Shown here piece by piece: positions 46,120-57,400 of a stretch of 64,000 nucleotides of DNA; the first letter of the stretch is position 1; each line of letters starts with the position of its first letter. This DNA is from Rhipicephalus microplus (taxonomy: Eukaryota; Arthropoda; Arachnida; Ixodida; Ixodidae), in contig NW_027464601.1 in NCBI RefSeq assembly GCF_043290135.1, positions 3,642,001 through 3,706,000 of the forward strand, in the 5' to 3' direction. Below the pieces are notes generated by a model that saw nothing but the letters and a program-made list of their open reading frames with translations, made no database searches and was not told where the DNA came from. The position numbers and the translations under genes were made by a program.

Positions 46120-47251
46120 CTGTAAGCCGAAAATAGCCAAGTATACTGATAAAATAAATTTAATGCTACATTCATATTTCAGAACGTGCTCCTCCACGCC
46201 ATGACACGATAACAGCTACTTTGCCACTTCCGAAAACGAACGCTAATATTTGTTTGTACAGTCATGAAATCTGAACAGTTTCACCAAGGAAACCGAAAGC
46301 GCCGCTGCCATATTCTTCTTTTGAAAATGCCGCATGCAATGAGCGAGGGTCGGTAGACGAATAATCGATGGGAGTGAGTGAGCTATATTCGAAGATACAC
46401 CCCGCATGACACTCGTACGTTAAGAATTGTACATCTAACAGTAACAGTAATGGTTGTAATTATATACACTTACGGTCACTGGCGCTTAAGTTCTGTTTCG
46501 CTGGTAAATGATGCATATTTATTCTATAATGCATTCCAGAAGCCGCTTCTTGATAATTTCAAAGCGGCAAGAAATTCTCAACAGGAAATGCCTTCAGTTT
46601 TCTTTCTTGATCACGTGTCTCTAATAATTGAAATGTTCATTATTCTATTTACCTTATTTGCTTCAGCTATTGATTGTCCAAAATATGATTTGGCGGCAGC
46701 AGAGAAAGTAAGTGTGAAATGAACGCACCGAAAGAAATCATATTTTAAGGATTTTTCTGACACTTCCTAAAACAATTAGGTATCTACTCATACGTCCATA
46801 CACCAAAGATAGCGGACGTCCGTAAACATATTGAGGCCCGACGAAATCCTTGAAAGGCGGGTGTTGCTGGAGCCAACGTTTCGAAAAACCAACTCGCTCT
46901 TATCATTTGCTGCCATGACTAAGACAAATGCACTTGTCTTCTTCAACTGGTCTCCAACGACGCCCCCTATTCCAGGAATTGTCATCACATATACACATGT
47001 CAGCCAAAAAATGTCACCATCCAATGGCAACTTACTGGCAGTCTTGCTTTGCTGCGTTCCTTTTTCCTGTCAAAAGTTGCCGTAACTCATGCTGTTTCAT
47101 TTTGAGGAGCCTGGTTTGATACTCCGTAACTGTAAAACAAAAAAAAAGTATTCTTGCGCTGATACACGCATGCAACCAGCATTTTGTATCGTACTTAATC
47201 GAGCGAAAAGTGAGGGAGAGTGCTCAATTTGGCATGGGCGCTGTTTCAGGT
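46120..47251. other. unassigned sequence
   Basis: No supported gene. 46850-46960 contains a GGAGCCAACGTTTCGA...CTTGTCTTCTTCAACTGG segment; part of it (CGACGTTTCGGCAAG) is also seen at 44248-44280, suggesting one more dispersed repeat. Confidence 0.4.
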
Positions 47252-47263
47252 AACGAGGAGCAG
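47252..47263. repeat. 12-bp target-site duplication, left
   Basis: AACGAGGAGCAG, repeated exactly at 51621-51632. Confidence 0.85.
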
Positions 47264-47359
47264 TAGTATTGTTAGAAGTAAACATTTATTTAGAAAAAAA
47301 CAGAGGTTGCTAGGGAGACCTGCCTCTAGTGGGTCAGCCTCCCTGCAATACTAGGTGGA

Positions 47360-48190
47360 GTTCCTAGTCAGGGACCCCATTGGTCGTGGTGGCTGTCCTG
47401 GCATGCTGGACCATGGCTCGTTGGGCCGCAAGGCCCTGCCGACCGAGCAGGGCCGCCTGACAGTCCTCTCTTGTTGAATTTGGGTTCGGGGGTAAAGAAG
47501 GATTGATCTGACATGCCCATACCATGTGGTAGGTGTCAGCCTCCTCCGCACAGTACTGGCAGAGGCCGGAAAAGGAAGAGCCAAAGTGTTTAAGCACTGC
47601 CGCGCACAGTAAAGTATTGGTAAATAGCCGGAGAAGAATTCTCTCGTCCGCCTTCCTAAGTCCTTTGCAGGGCAGAGGAAAACGGCGGTGGGAGTTCTGG
47701 TAATGGGTAATTATCTCTCTATAAGTTAGGAGGGAAGCGTATTCTTCTGGAACTCAGGGGTCATCGGTGGGCGAGGCATTGGCCCGGGGATTGAGTGCGT
47801 GGGCAGCAGCGTGCACCACCTCATTGCCTGCGAGGCCGTGATGGCCAGGAGTCCATATTATTGAACGCGGAGAAGGGTAACCTATTCGCGGGCAATGTTT
47901 AAAAATTTTGACATCTAGGGGTGTTATCTACCCAGTTGAGAAATTCGGCAAGCTCCTTTGGAGTCTAATAATATAATTTGAGAACTGTCGTGTGATATAG
48001 CCACAGCTATGGCCACCTCTTCAGCATGGGTAGCATTGGTTTTGCGGAAGGACAGACCGTCCACCCGCCTGTCTTGGTGGACCACGGTGGTTGTATACCA
48101 ATCTCTGCGGAAAGGGCCGGAGATGTTCGTGTAAAATACCTTTTGTTTAGAGCCGAATTGGCGCCGGAGAGCAAGAGCGTGCGCCACTCT
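47360..48190 (-). pseudogene. I-clade RNase H and C-terminal segment
   Basis: 47924-48187 is RNase H-like: F-Y-T-N-I-S-G (the usual catalytic Asp of Y-T-D-x-S is Asn), H-A-E-E-V-A-I-A-V-A-I and L-L-D-S-K-G-A. 47364-47597 holds the C-terminal segment with C-Q-Y-C-A-E-E-A-D-T-Y-H-M-V-W-A-C, T-R-E-D-C-Q-A-A-L-L and G-V-P-D near the end. Frameshifts separate the pieces. Confidence 0.8.
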
Positions 48191-48496
48191 ATGGCCAGCG
48201 TGTTACACACGTGACTTATTGGTGGGGAGGAGTCGAACATGAATCGCGTATTTCCAATGTTCAGGCACTCGTACCCACTCCTCTGTGTAGAATTCATGCC
48301 AAATGTGTAGGCGATCGTCTGTAGAGTCGTCTGCCTGACGGGGTCTGCGCCAGACGTGTGTATTGATTTGTTAGGTGAGCCTCCTGAAGCTCCCGATTCC
48401 CAACGCAAGAAGTTTTGCATTGGAAGTAGTGCTCGGGAGATCAAGGGCTCTCTTGACAATTTTGCGAAGGGTGACCTTCAAGGAACCTTCATCGTG

Positions 48497-50000
48497 CTAC
48501 CGTAAGTGCAGGTATGGAGTCGAATACAAGATGCGACTAGTGACAAAAGCATGCGCGAGCCGAAGCGCATCCTTGCTTTTGAGACCTCCCCGCTTGTAAT
48601 TCTGTCGCGCCCGGAAGCCGTACCTCGCCTCATTTTGGCTAGAGCGGCGCAAAGGCTGTGTAATTAGAAAGGAGCATCTAGTGCCGAGTTCTCTCTGCCT
48701 GCATAGCAATACGCGGATCGCCACGTGTCCTGCTGAGTGCAAAGATATTGGTCCCGTAGTGATAGGGTTAGTTGTGTTGTGGAGCCGTGGAAATTTTGAA
48801 AGGCTCGGTGCAGTTATTTTTGCGTTTCACCTCGCGTTTGAGTGGGGTCAATCAGACTGCGGAAGAGTTTTCATGTATTGCGACTGGAAATTTACCTGCT
48901 GACAGTGTTACAGCGATCTACCCGATTTAGTCGGCGAGATCGGCAGCGTACTCGGCCACCTTCTGGGTGAGATCCACCATCCGCATGCGGAGTTTGCGGT
49001 TGTGTTTTTGTCAGCGCCATCTCTTTGTGAGGCTACGATGGGCCTCCCAAAGACGGCGGAGATGATTATCTACATCCGGATGACAATCCGTGAGTTGTAT
49101 TTTGGTCTTGTGTTTTCTTAGTGTTTCGAGCACAGAGTGAGCCCACTGGGAATAACCGATCTCCAGGATGGGAGGGTCAGGTAAGGACTGCCGGGAGGCT
49201 TCCCAGTTTGGTAGGTTAGCCTGTGCGATGGGGCGTTGTAGGGGTCGTGTAGAAAATTTGGAGTTGAGATTGCAGTGGTCACTACCGAGGGTTTCCTCGG
49301 TATTGAACCAGTCTGCGTGTCTGATGTTTTTCGTGAATGTTAGGTTGGGGCAGGTGTCCCGGCTTACAGAGTTACCTACACGAGTTGGTTGCGTGGAATC
49401 TGTTTGAAGAGTCATGCCCAACGTAGAAGTTAGCTCCGAAAGTTTCTTTTAATGCACCTCTTCCTTGCGATAGCCCCAAAGCCTGCTGGGGCGTTGAAGT
49501 CACCTACTATTAACAGGGAGTCATGCCCGGCGAACTTTAGTGCCCTGCAGATGTCAGCGAATGATATGTTTTTGAGTTAAGGCTTGTATTAAATAATGAG
49601 GATGCGCACTAGGGGGGGGGTCGGTTCTGCGCAAGGGAAGAACTGTGACCATAGTGTACGAGTATGGCATTGAAATTTTGAGGTCGACTTCTTGCGTAGT
49701 TAAGGTTTTATGTACAAGAAGGCAGGTGGATGGGTCTCATTGGAAAGTGTCATAACCTGAGAGGTGCACGGCACTGCCGGGCTCTTGAAGGGCAATGATG
49801 GCACACAGGGGGTCAATTGTTTCAAGATCAAGGCGGAAATGGGACAAACGGGCCCATTTCCGCCTGGAAGCCTCTACAGTTCCAGTGAATTAAAGAGAGT
49901 AACGGGGGTTTTCGGTGTGGCGATGTGGAGCAGTTAAGATGAGTTGCCATATTGAGAATTTGTTGTGCTGTGAGGGACTCTACCCCTACTTCGGCGCCCT
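48497..50000 (-). pseudogene. I-clade ORF2 endonuclease; RT core absent
   Basis: The N-terminus H-W-N-C-R-G-F-Q is near 49850-49880, V-G-D-F-N-A-P near 49485-49510, and G-S-D-H-C-N-L near 49270-49285. The endonuclease would nick the target DNA. After the linker (to about 48960) the next recognisable protein is the post-RT segment L-K-S-K-D-A-L-R-L-A-H-A-F-V-T-S-R-I-L-Y (48497-48742). No motif A, B or YxDD is found between them. Confidence 0.75.
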
Positions 50001-51491
50001 GTGCAAGTGGGAGTTCGGAGTTCTCAGAGGTTTCAGTGAGGATGATGGCGTGTGAAAACTTAAAGGGACGACTAACGTCCTTCAGAGAATTAGCCCTTCC
50101 GTTTCGCCGGTTTACGCCATGAAGCCAAGTTTTAATGTTACTCGTCACCTGTTGGGCAACAGTGCTGGAAAGAGTTTCCAGGCTTTTGCTTATGGCGGTA
50201 AGTTGTATCATTAAAGCGGTCCTAGTACTTTCAACAGCCTGAAATCACTCTTCAGTGTTAGAAGGCTCCGAGACGGAAGGAATGGTGCACATGGGCATCG
50301 GTTCTGGAGCGGGAACGGCATTATTGGTGGGGAGTGACGGGGAGGGGGAGGGGAGGGGGGGCTGGTGGACTACTTGTCTCCAAGGCGGCAATTCTGGCTT
50401 GAAGCTGCGCGTTCTGTGCCCGCAGCGCAGCAAGCTCTTGTTTGAGCACGAGGAATTCGGAGGAGGAGGCGCAGAAGGAAGAGCAAGAAGAGGAGCAGGA
50501 CGCAGCCCTCGCCCCGTTGCCTACCTGAAAAGCAGTTTTCTTTTTCGGCTGCTTACGGGCACCAGGGTCAGTCAGAGGTGGAACGTCTCTAGAATGCAGC
50601 ACGGGGGCAACCTGGTCAGGTGTCTCGGATGACGTTTGCTGTGACGGTGTCTTAAGTGAAACGTGGCACGCGGTGGCCCTCGAAAGTTATAAGGGCTACC
50701 GAAGTCTTGCCAAGCTTTCTTATGAAAGCGATGCTTCCACGACGCCAATGGATCTTTGATTTCAAGGAGGCAGAGGTCTCCTGCTCGTGCGGTGTAATGA
50801 CGTCACGGCACACTTCCCCACTGATCTTGGTGTGGTCGATCATCGGTAGGGGACCTTGGGATGTTTCGAGGGAGAATTCTCGAGAGAGAAGGTTCGCAGA
50901 GTTGATGTCTTCAGTTGAGACAACAATGATATTTTGCTCCCCCATGGGCCACACACTGATAGAGTGACTCGAGGTAGCATTCACGTATGAGTTGAGCTTT
51001 GCACCCAGTTCCCCTGGTGGAAAATTAGCTTTGAGATCCACCGTGAAACGAGGCTTCAGCATGATGGTGAAGTCTTCTGCAGCAATGTGGGGCATAGTGG
51101 TAGGCCGCCAGGATACACGGAATGTCTTCTTCTCGAGTGGAATGTTCACGAATGCGGCCTTATTGGTAGCCGAGCCCTTGGTAGCTTTAGATTGCTGGCG
51201 ACGCTTGCGGAGGGCCACCACGGTGAGCAGTCCTTCATTCACGACATCCGTTGATGCAAAGGAGTTTTCGGGCACTGGGGCAGAACTTTCTTTCCACGCC
51301 AAAGTCGTGGGATCATATCCGCGGAGAGTGGTGGCCGCCATCTGTGGCTGCGGCTGTGGAGAAGTTCCGACGCAGTCAGCGTTCAGTGCAACGGTCGGTA
51401 GGGCCAGCTTACCTCCTACAAGGTCAGGTGAACAATTGCATATAAAATGCCCCGAAATTGGCTCACCTGGATGAGGTGTCTCCTGGGGCAA
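49930..51491 (-). pseudogene. I-clade ORF1 (Gag-like), broken
   Basis: 50652-51491 is open for 279 codons and contains K-K-T-F-R-V-S-W-R-P, F-T-I-M-L-K-P-R-F-T-V-D-L-K-A-N-F-P-P-G-E-L and W-P-M-G-E-Q-N-I-I-V-V-S-T, typical of the N-terminal half of tick I-clade ORF1. The zinc-knuckle region is missing: the frame goes to a coiled-coil segment at 50321-50602 (L-A-A-L-R-A-Q-N-A-Q-L-Q-A-R-I-A-A-L-E) and to 49930-50211. The start ATG at 51489-51491 gives M-P-Q-E-T-P-H. Confidence 0.75.
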
Positions 51492-51620
51492 AACAATGTT
51501 ACGAAGAAGATAAGATCAATCTTGATGAAGTGTGAAGCAGGGTTCCACCAGTCCTCACGAATAGAGCGGGAGCCCTTGCGACGCGCGTCCGCTCTCGTCA
51601 CGCGCTCGTAGCGTTCCTCC

Positions 51621-51632
51621 AACGAGGAGCAG
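51621..51632. repeat. 12-bp target-site duplication, right
   Basis: AACGAGGAGCAG, identical to 47252-47263. Confidence 0.85.
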
Positions 51633-52255
51633 GTAGCCACGCACAGCGGAGCTTCACGACGGGCGCCACTCGATTACTACCGCAGTAGAGTTACTGTATA
51701 TCCTTTTATGCTACCTAAATTTAGCATATACTCTTACTCTATACCGCAGTATTGCGTCAAGGCGCCGGACCAGAGAACACAGCGTAGTTCGCTGTGCCTG
51801 TGCGTCATCTGCTACAGTTTCCCCCTCTTCACGGCAAGCGGCGAAATTTGCGATTTTACCAGCGAACGGCGAAGCGGGATGAACCCTAGCAGATGACGCG
51901 CCAACGGCAGTTTGCGCTTGTGCGCGCGGCGCCCACTTAGTGGTCCAAAAAGCACGGTCACGCACACCGTGTTACCTGTCACAGTGGCCGCAAATAAACT
52001 GGGAGGAATTATTACGCGTCCAACGACCCCTTTACCGTCCCCCCCCCCCCAAGAACACACGCACATTGCATATACACGTTTACAATAGCTCGCGAACTTA
52101 ATTTTTTTTTCATTTCTTGCGTTTCGCAGTGCTTTATGAACACAACAGAACCAACAGGATGCCAGTGAGATACATCAAAAACGTAAAACACTGACGGATA
52201 GAAATGTGGTCCTTCGCCATCAATTAAGCATGCATGTACTGCTTCAAATGTAATA
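51633..52255. other. unassigned sequence
   Basis: C-run at 52038-52050 and a T-run near 52100. No gene or repeat recognised. Confidence 0.4.
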
Positions 52256-52543
52256 GGGAGTTTTAGAATAGCGCACCGCGAGCCCTCGTGGTGTGGTGTC
52301 TGCCACTGCGCATGCGTCGTAACGCGAGTCGGCGTTCCCGTTCGCGGACCGCATGCAGAAAATCCGAAAATTGCGTGCGGCAATCGCGACCCGCATGTGG
52401 CCCGCAAGCACTGGTTTCGAGGCTATGGTGCCGGTGCGATTGTGCGTTGCGGTGCAGCAGGGCAAACGCTATTCTAAAGCTCATATGGCTCCCGCTGCGC
52501 CCGCAACACCCGCAGCGCTTGAAAACGCTATTATAAAACTTCC
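52256..52543. mobile_element. MITE with ~18-bp TIRs
   Basis: 288 bp. The left end GGGAGTTTTAGAATAGCG and the complement of the right end GGAAGTTTTATAATAGCG agree at 16 of 18 positions. TAATA flanks both sides (52251-52255 and 52544-52548). The interior is GC-rich with no transposase. A third copy of the AACGCTATTCTAAA-type end lies inside near 52468-52482. Confidence 0.55.
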
Positions 52544-54389
52544 TAATATTACGTTGAAATCCCGGTAGAAGAAGTAACACAAAACCGCGTACTACGATGC
52601 CGTTAATTGCCACTATGCAATTCTATTTACACTCCTGACGCTATAAGCACCTCTCAAACATATTGCCTGCATCTACACGAGTCATGAGAAACAAGCAAAA
52701 TAATTTCGATTTATATTACCGGGATTTCAACGTATTAGTACATTTGAAGCAGTTTCCCGCAATGGACAGATAGCTTTTCGTTGCTTCGCGAACAATGCTG
52801 AAAGCGTTCACAACTCTCTCGCTACATTTCAAGAGCAGCCAACGTAATTTATGGAAAGTGTGCGCATTAGGCATGCTCAAAAATGCAATAAAATACTTAC
52901 ACTTGAACGCGGTAGCCTCGGTAAAAACGAGGACCTGCGACGACGAAGCAGACAAACTTCCCGCGAATCCCGCCATCTTGTTTAGACAGCGAACTAGCCT
53001 GCATTCTATTTGTCTTCGGTGTGGTCTTCTCCGAGCTGTCTACTTTGCCGGCTACGTAAACAATGGAACTGGGACTTTAAGATGGCTGCCGTCTATTTAG
53101 CTGTCTATTTAGCCATCTACAGGGAGTATTGGAACACACCGGATAGAGTGTCCTAATATTAACTAGCGGGGTCTCTTGCGCTGCTATTGTTTAGCGACCA
53201 TGGGAATGATGGTAGTACAGACATTTGCCTAGTCTTCGTACTTGCGTGGGCGAATCGTACTTGCGGCTTCGTTTACTGCTGTGTTTCAGTTGTGGTTTGG
53301 AAGAAATATTTGACCCTTTTAAACTTCGTGACCCGATTTGGAAAGGTAAGTCTAAAAAAATAAGGTGGTGAAGCGTAACCGCTGAACATTTGCTTATTTT
53401 TGTTTCGTGAGAAAACAGCTCCAAGCCACACACACGCGCGGAGCCAAAAGCAGGCCAGAAGTACAAAGATTACACAAATGTGTGCTACCCATCATTCCTA
53501 TGCTAGCTTAAATGCCGTGCGGTGCAGCTCCCGTAGACAATAGCGCCAAAGTTCTCTCTAGTGTATATTAGGAAACTCCATGGTTGCAGCAAGTTCACAT
53601 CGAAGCTTAAAAGCGAGCATGAGTGCGTGTCCGTTAGGTGATCTGTTTTCATCGAGCAGGAAGAAATGAATACAGTGATGAGTCGTGGAACTATTTTGTT
53701 TTCCTTATATGCAATCGCCAAGGGTTTGTGTGTGAGTGATATCACCAGCGAAAGTAGGTCTCTATTCGCTATAGCCACCCCAAAAGTGACACCAGAGACC
53801 TGCCAGTCTTCAGTAACACCAGCAGCGCAGCTTGGACGAAAAAGTGTGATTGGAAACTGTACGTGAAAGCAATGACCCTTTTTCCAAGTTGCATTTCATA
53901 CGTGGTTGGCGTTTTGACTGCTTAACGTTATATACAATAACGCTGAAGATCGCGTACTACAACGTCGCTATCGTCGGCGTCTACGCAGGGAGTCGTTCCT
54001 TGCACTTTGCCAGGGTAACAGACGCGTTCATGTATATTACCCTGCTGACTGTGGAAAAACAGCGTTCTTGGCTGAGTAAAAACTGTGTTTCGTCCAGTTG
54101 GATTTACGAACGTCAGATGCTTGCTCATGACCAATCGGTGTCAAGATTTCTGTTCCGCATCGTTGCCTTCGCGTCCCATAAAAAATATAACGTGAGCGTC
54201 TCCAGAAAGTTCTTGGGTCTTTTAAAGAAGCAAAACAATGAAGCCAACGAACTATGCACTGAAATTCAGAAAATGGTTTCTTGGCTTTGCATTGTTCCAA
54301 TCGCCAAATATCTCCTCGGCGATACCTTTTTTTTTCTCAAATATATCTCAACGCTTCAAAGAAGTTTCACGTATGTTTCCCTTGAAAAA
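52544..54389. other. unassigned sequence
   Basis: 1.8 kb 3' of the candidate gene. ORFs at 52795-53100 and 53850-54392 have no recognisable motif. Nothing else supported. Confidence 0.35.
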
Positions 54390-54396
54390 TGACCAT

Positions 54397-54402
54397 TTTA
54401 TT
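54397..54402 (-). terminator. AATAAA polyadenylation signal (candidate)
   Basis: AATAAA on the minus strand about 100 nt downstream of the stop codon at 54499-54501 of the spliced gene. This is a suitable place for its 3' end. Confidence 0.4.
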
Positions 54403-54498
54403 TCTTTCCTCCTTAAATTAAAAGCTTTTTTAAGTGTCTGAGGTCCTGACAAAAAGGATCTGTGACCATTTCTCCAATTTTCTAGCAGAAAAAGATAG

Positions 54499-57400
54499 CT
54501 ATAATTGAGAAATCGTACACATTAGCAAAGCATAGATTATAAAATAAGCTATGTTTGTGTGCTTGTGACAAGCCACACACGAGTAAGTAACGTTCGTGAA
54601 AAAATGCCTCAAGTGAACATATAAAGCAGCTAAGTTCATTAAACCCGACTGCAGAAATTGTATACTCATCAATGAAATTCGGTAGCATAGTTGAAGAGAT
54701 GGTAAGCATCTCACCAGTGAAACAATACAAAATTCTCCTCTCTGGAAGCTATACCCCAAGGAAATGAATGGGGTACAGCACAGGAAGACCCCGGACAAAT
54801 AGCATTTTCTAATAAAGAATCACAAATTTAGGGAGGCAAATGTACCTTCTAAATTGAACAGCAGCACAGGATTTTCTAAAATTTCATGTCTGGCACAGCT
54901 TTAGTCAATAGGCATAAATGCTTCAACCATCAGCCAGTGCAACCCTCAATGCCTGTAAGTCACTTTGCCTACTGAGAAATGGTTTACCGGCCCAAGAAGG
55001 AGCAAATAATAAGGTTAATATGCTCAGCTGGTACTCTCTTTATAGAAGATATCTTTGAACATTGATGGGTATAACAATGCCTTATCACTAATGGTAAGGT
55101 TATTGCCTGATATGTCAGTTGTCAGGCAAAGTTTGAACAAGGACTCTGAAAAGTGACATTCTCACCTTCAGTCCAAGGAGAACGTCGGGACACGTAGTAG
55201 GGTTGCTGAAAGCATGGTCACTTGCTGCAGGCTTCTCAGATATTTTTTTTTTTTTCATTCGAAGCAGCCGTAATTTTCTCGTTGAACTCACAGAATGCAT
55301 CAATGAGTTCTGATATAGCATGAGTGAACATTGAAATACATAGCAGTATAATACCACAGAGTAGTGGCTTCTCCAGATTTTTCAATAGTGAGTGCTATAT
55401 ATGGAATTGTTATAAATATGTTATGTACCATAACAAAATACATAACAAATGTGTTTATTTGTGTTATTTTTGACGTTTCTATCACATATCAACATCACTG
55501 TTCAAGTCACAGAATGTAATGAATTTCGCGCCTCGTGCAAAACTAGCGTTACAAATATGTGCGCACCTCTAATCTTATCCTCCATCTAAATACGCCGCAT
55601 GGGAGCATGAGCAATACTTGAACTGCTGGTGGGTTAGGCTGCAACATAAGATGCTCACAAATCATAACTGCATGGCTACTACATGCATTGTTTATGTTTT
55701 TTATCATGGCGTAACATTCTGTGCTCTGGTCAATTGATTTGAAAAAGAGTAATTATACTTTACGCACCCAATAACAATCTAAAACTAGCGTTGCTTAAGT
55801 GCTCCATCTGCATTAGGAGGTTCCATTGATTTAAACCACGAGTGTGCTCGCGTGATAACTGGTGCTGTTTAATTGCGAGATAACACACAACACAGCGAGC
55901 ATCGCACGCAGATTTCAGACGTTACGAGGGAGGTCGTTTACTTTCCAGACATTTCTTCGCAGGCAGAACTGAAGTTAAAAGGGAGAAACGAAACGAAAAA
56001 AAGGCAGCATGAAGAATTGCAGTCAGCTTTTGCCCTGCAAACTAGTGCATGAAGAAGTACGAAACCGCACACTTCCCTACACTTAAAAGATTAGTGGTGC
56101 TACAAATCTAAAATCCAAAGCACTTATTTAAAACTGAGATGTTTCAGGTCTAGATTGTGCCTTTTTCAAACATTTTAGCATTTCTATCCTCGCAATTCAA
56201 CAATATTGCCTGATCATCATCTGTCCCGCCGAACAAATATCCCCAAATTGGTCTACACACAATTAGAACAGACCGCTGCGTATCTATGTTCCTTTGTTTT
56301 TTGTTTTTTTAAAAACACAGCAGGAGACTAATACCAACTACTCAGATATGCTATGCTGCTATCCAACCCGCAAGCCTTCAAGTTGTTGAACAAGCCATTG
56401 TCACTAGATAACAGCCCATCTCTCATGTAAAAGCCAGGGTATTCGAAATAATAATAAAAAACACAGAAACTAATATTGCACTAATATGACTTGGGATGAA
56501 AATAGCAAATGTGTGTCAATAAGTTAGCCCTAATTTTTTGCGTTTCAATCACGAGTACTGTGCAGGAACTGCCTTAACAGGCAAAACTCCAACACGCATC
56601 AGAGAAGGCCACAGGTTTGGTCGCTGCTAGTGGCAAGTTATATTTTCGTGCACTTTTCACATTTGCATTACAATTACTCCTAATAACACCCCCTATAATT
56701 TCTTTGACATTATTGTGTGTAAGTTCTCATTATATTGTGCCTAAAAATTGAGCCCTTATATTTAAACTTTTTTAAACGGGCTCTGCAACACTTTTTGAGC
56801 ATGGTCAGAAAATGCTGCCGATCGGTAGTACAGGTTCCCGACAACATGCGAGTCAAATTATATAGCGCTGCACGCGACCTGGATTTCGCAATAAATTATC
56901 AGTCAGCTAAAATTGCTTTCTCTTCTTTCGACAAATGACGGAACACGCTCGAAAATCACTCGTAGCAAGCCCATCTATTACCCATTGGCTGATTTGAACA
57001 TGGCTCGCTCGGTCGTTGCAGAGATCACCGCTTGAGGCTGCGATTCGTCCACACATGCTTGCGCGATTACACTGACAAAGCCGCACATTCAAAGAATAAA
57101 AGAAAGAAGTACTCAAGGTCACGAGGCACGGGTGACCTTGAAAAGTGTTTCAGCGCCGCTTTAATACATCCTTCTGTCGTATGTAATAAACTTCTACAAG
57201 AACTTTTCCTAGAAAAGTTCTTGTAGAAGTTTATGAGCTGAAGGGCCTTTACTTTAGCGTTGCCTGACAAAGGTCAACAAAGGCGTGCTCAGTGAACGTC
57301 AGCCCCCTGTCTGCCTTTTTTGGATATTTAATACAAAATACCCAAAAAAGGGAGAACTGGGAAGCTATGGTGGAAAGTAGCGATTATGCCACGAACAGGT

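Larger units (their letters stand above)
47264..51620 (-). mobile_element. I-clade LINE with deleted RT core, TSD-flanked
   Basis: 4357 bp in minus orientation between 12-bp duplications, with a complete 5' end. Contents from high coordinate: 5' UTR, ORF1, ORF2 endonuclease, a short post-RT region, RNase H, a C-terminal Cys/His segment, and a 3' end with AATAAATG. A complete I element should be about 6 kb, as at 17413-23473. The RT palm is missing between about 48990 and 48740, so the shortfall is internal and not a 5' truncation. Confidence 0.88.
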
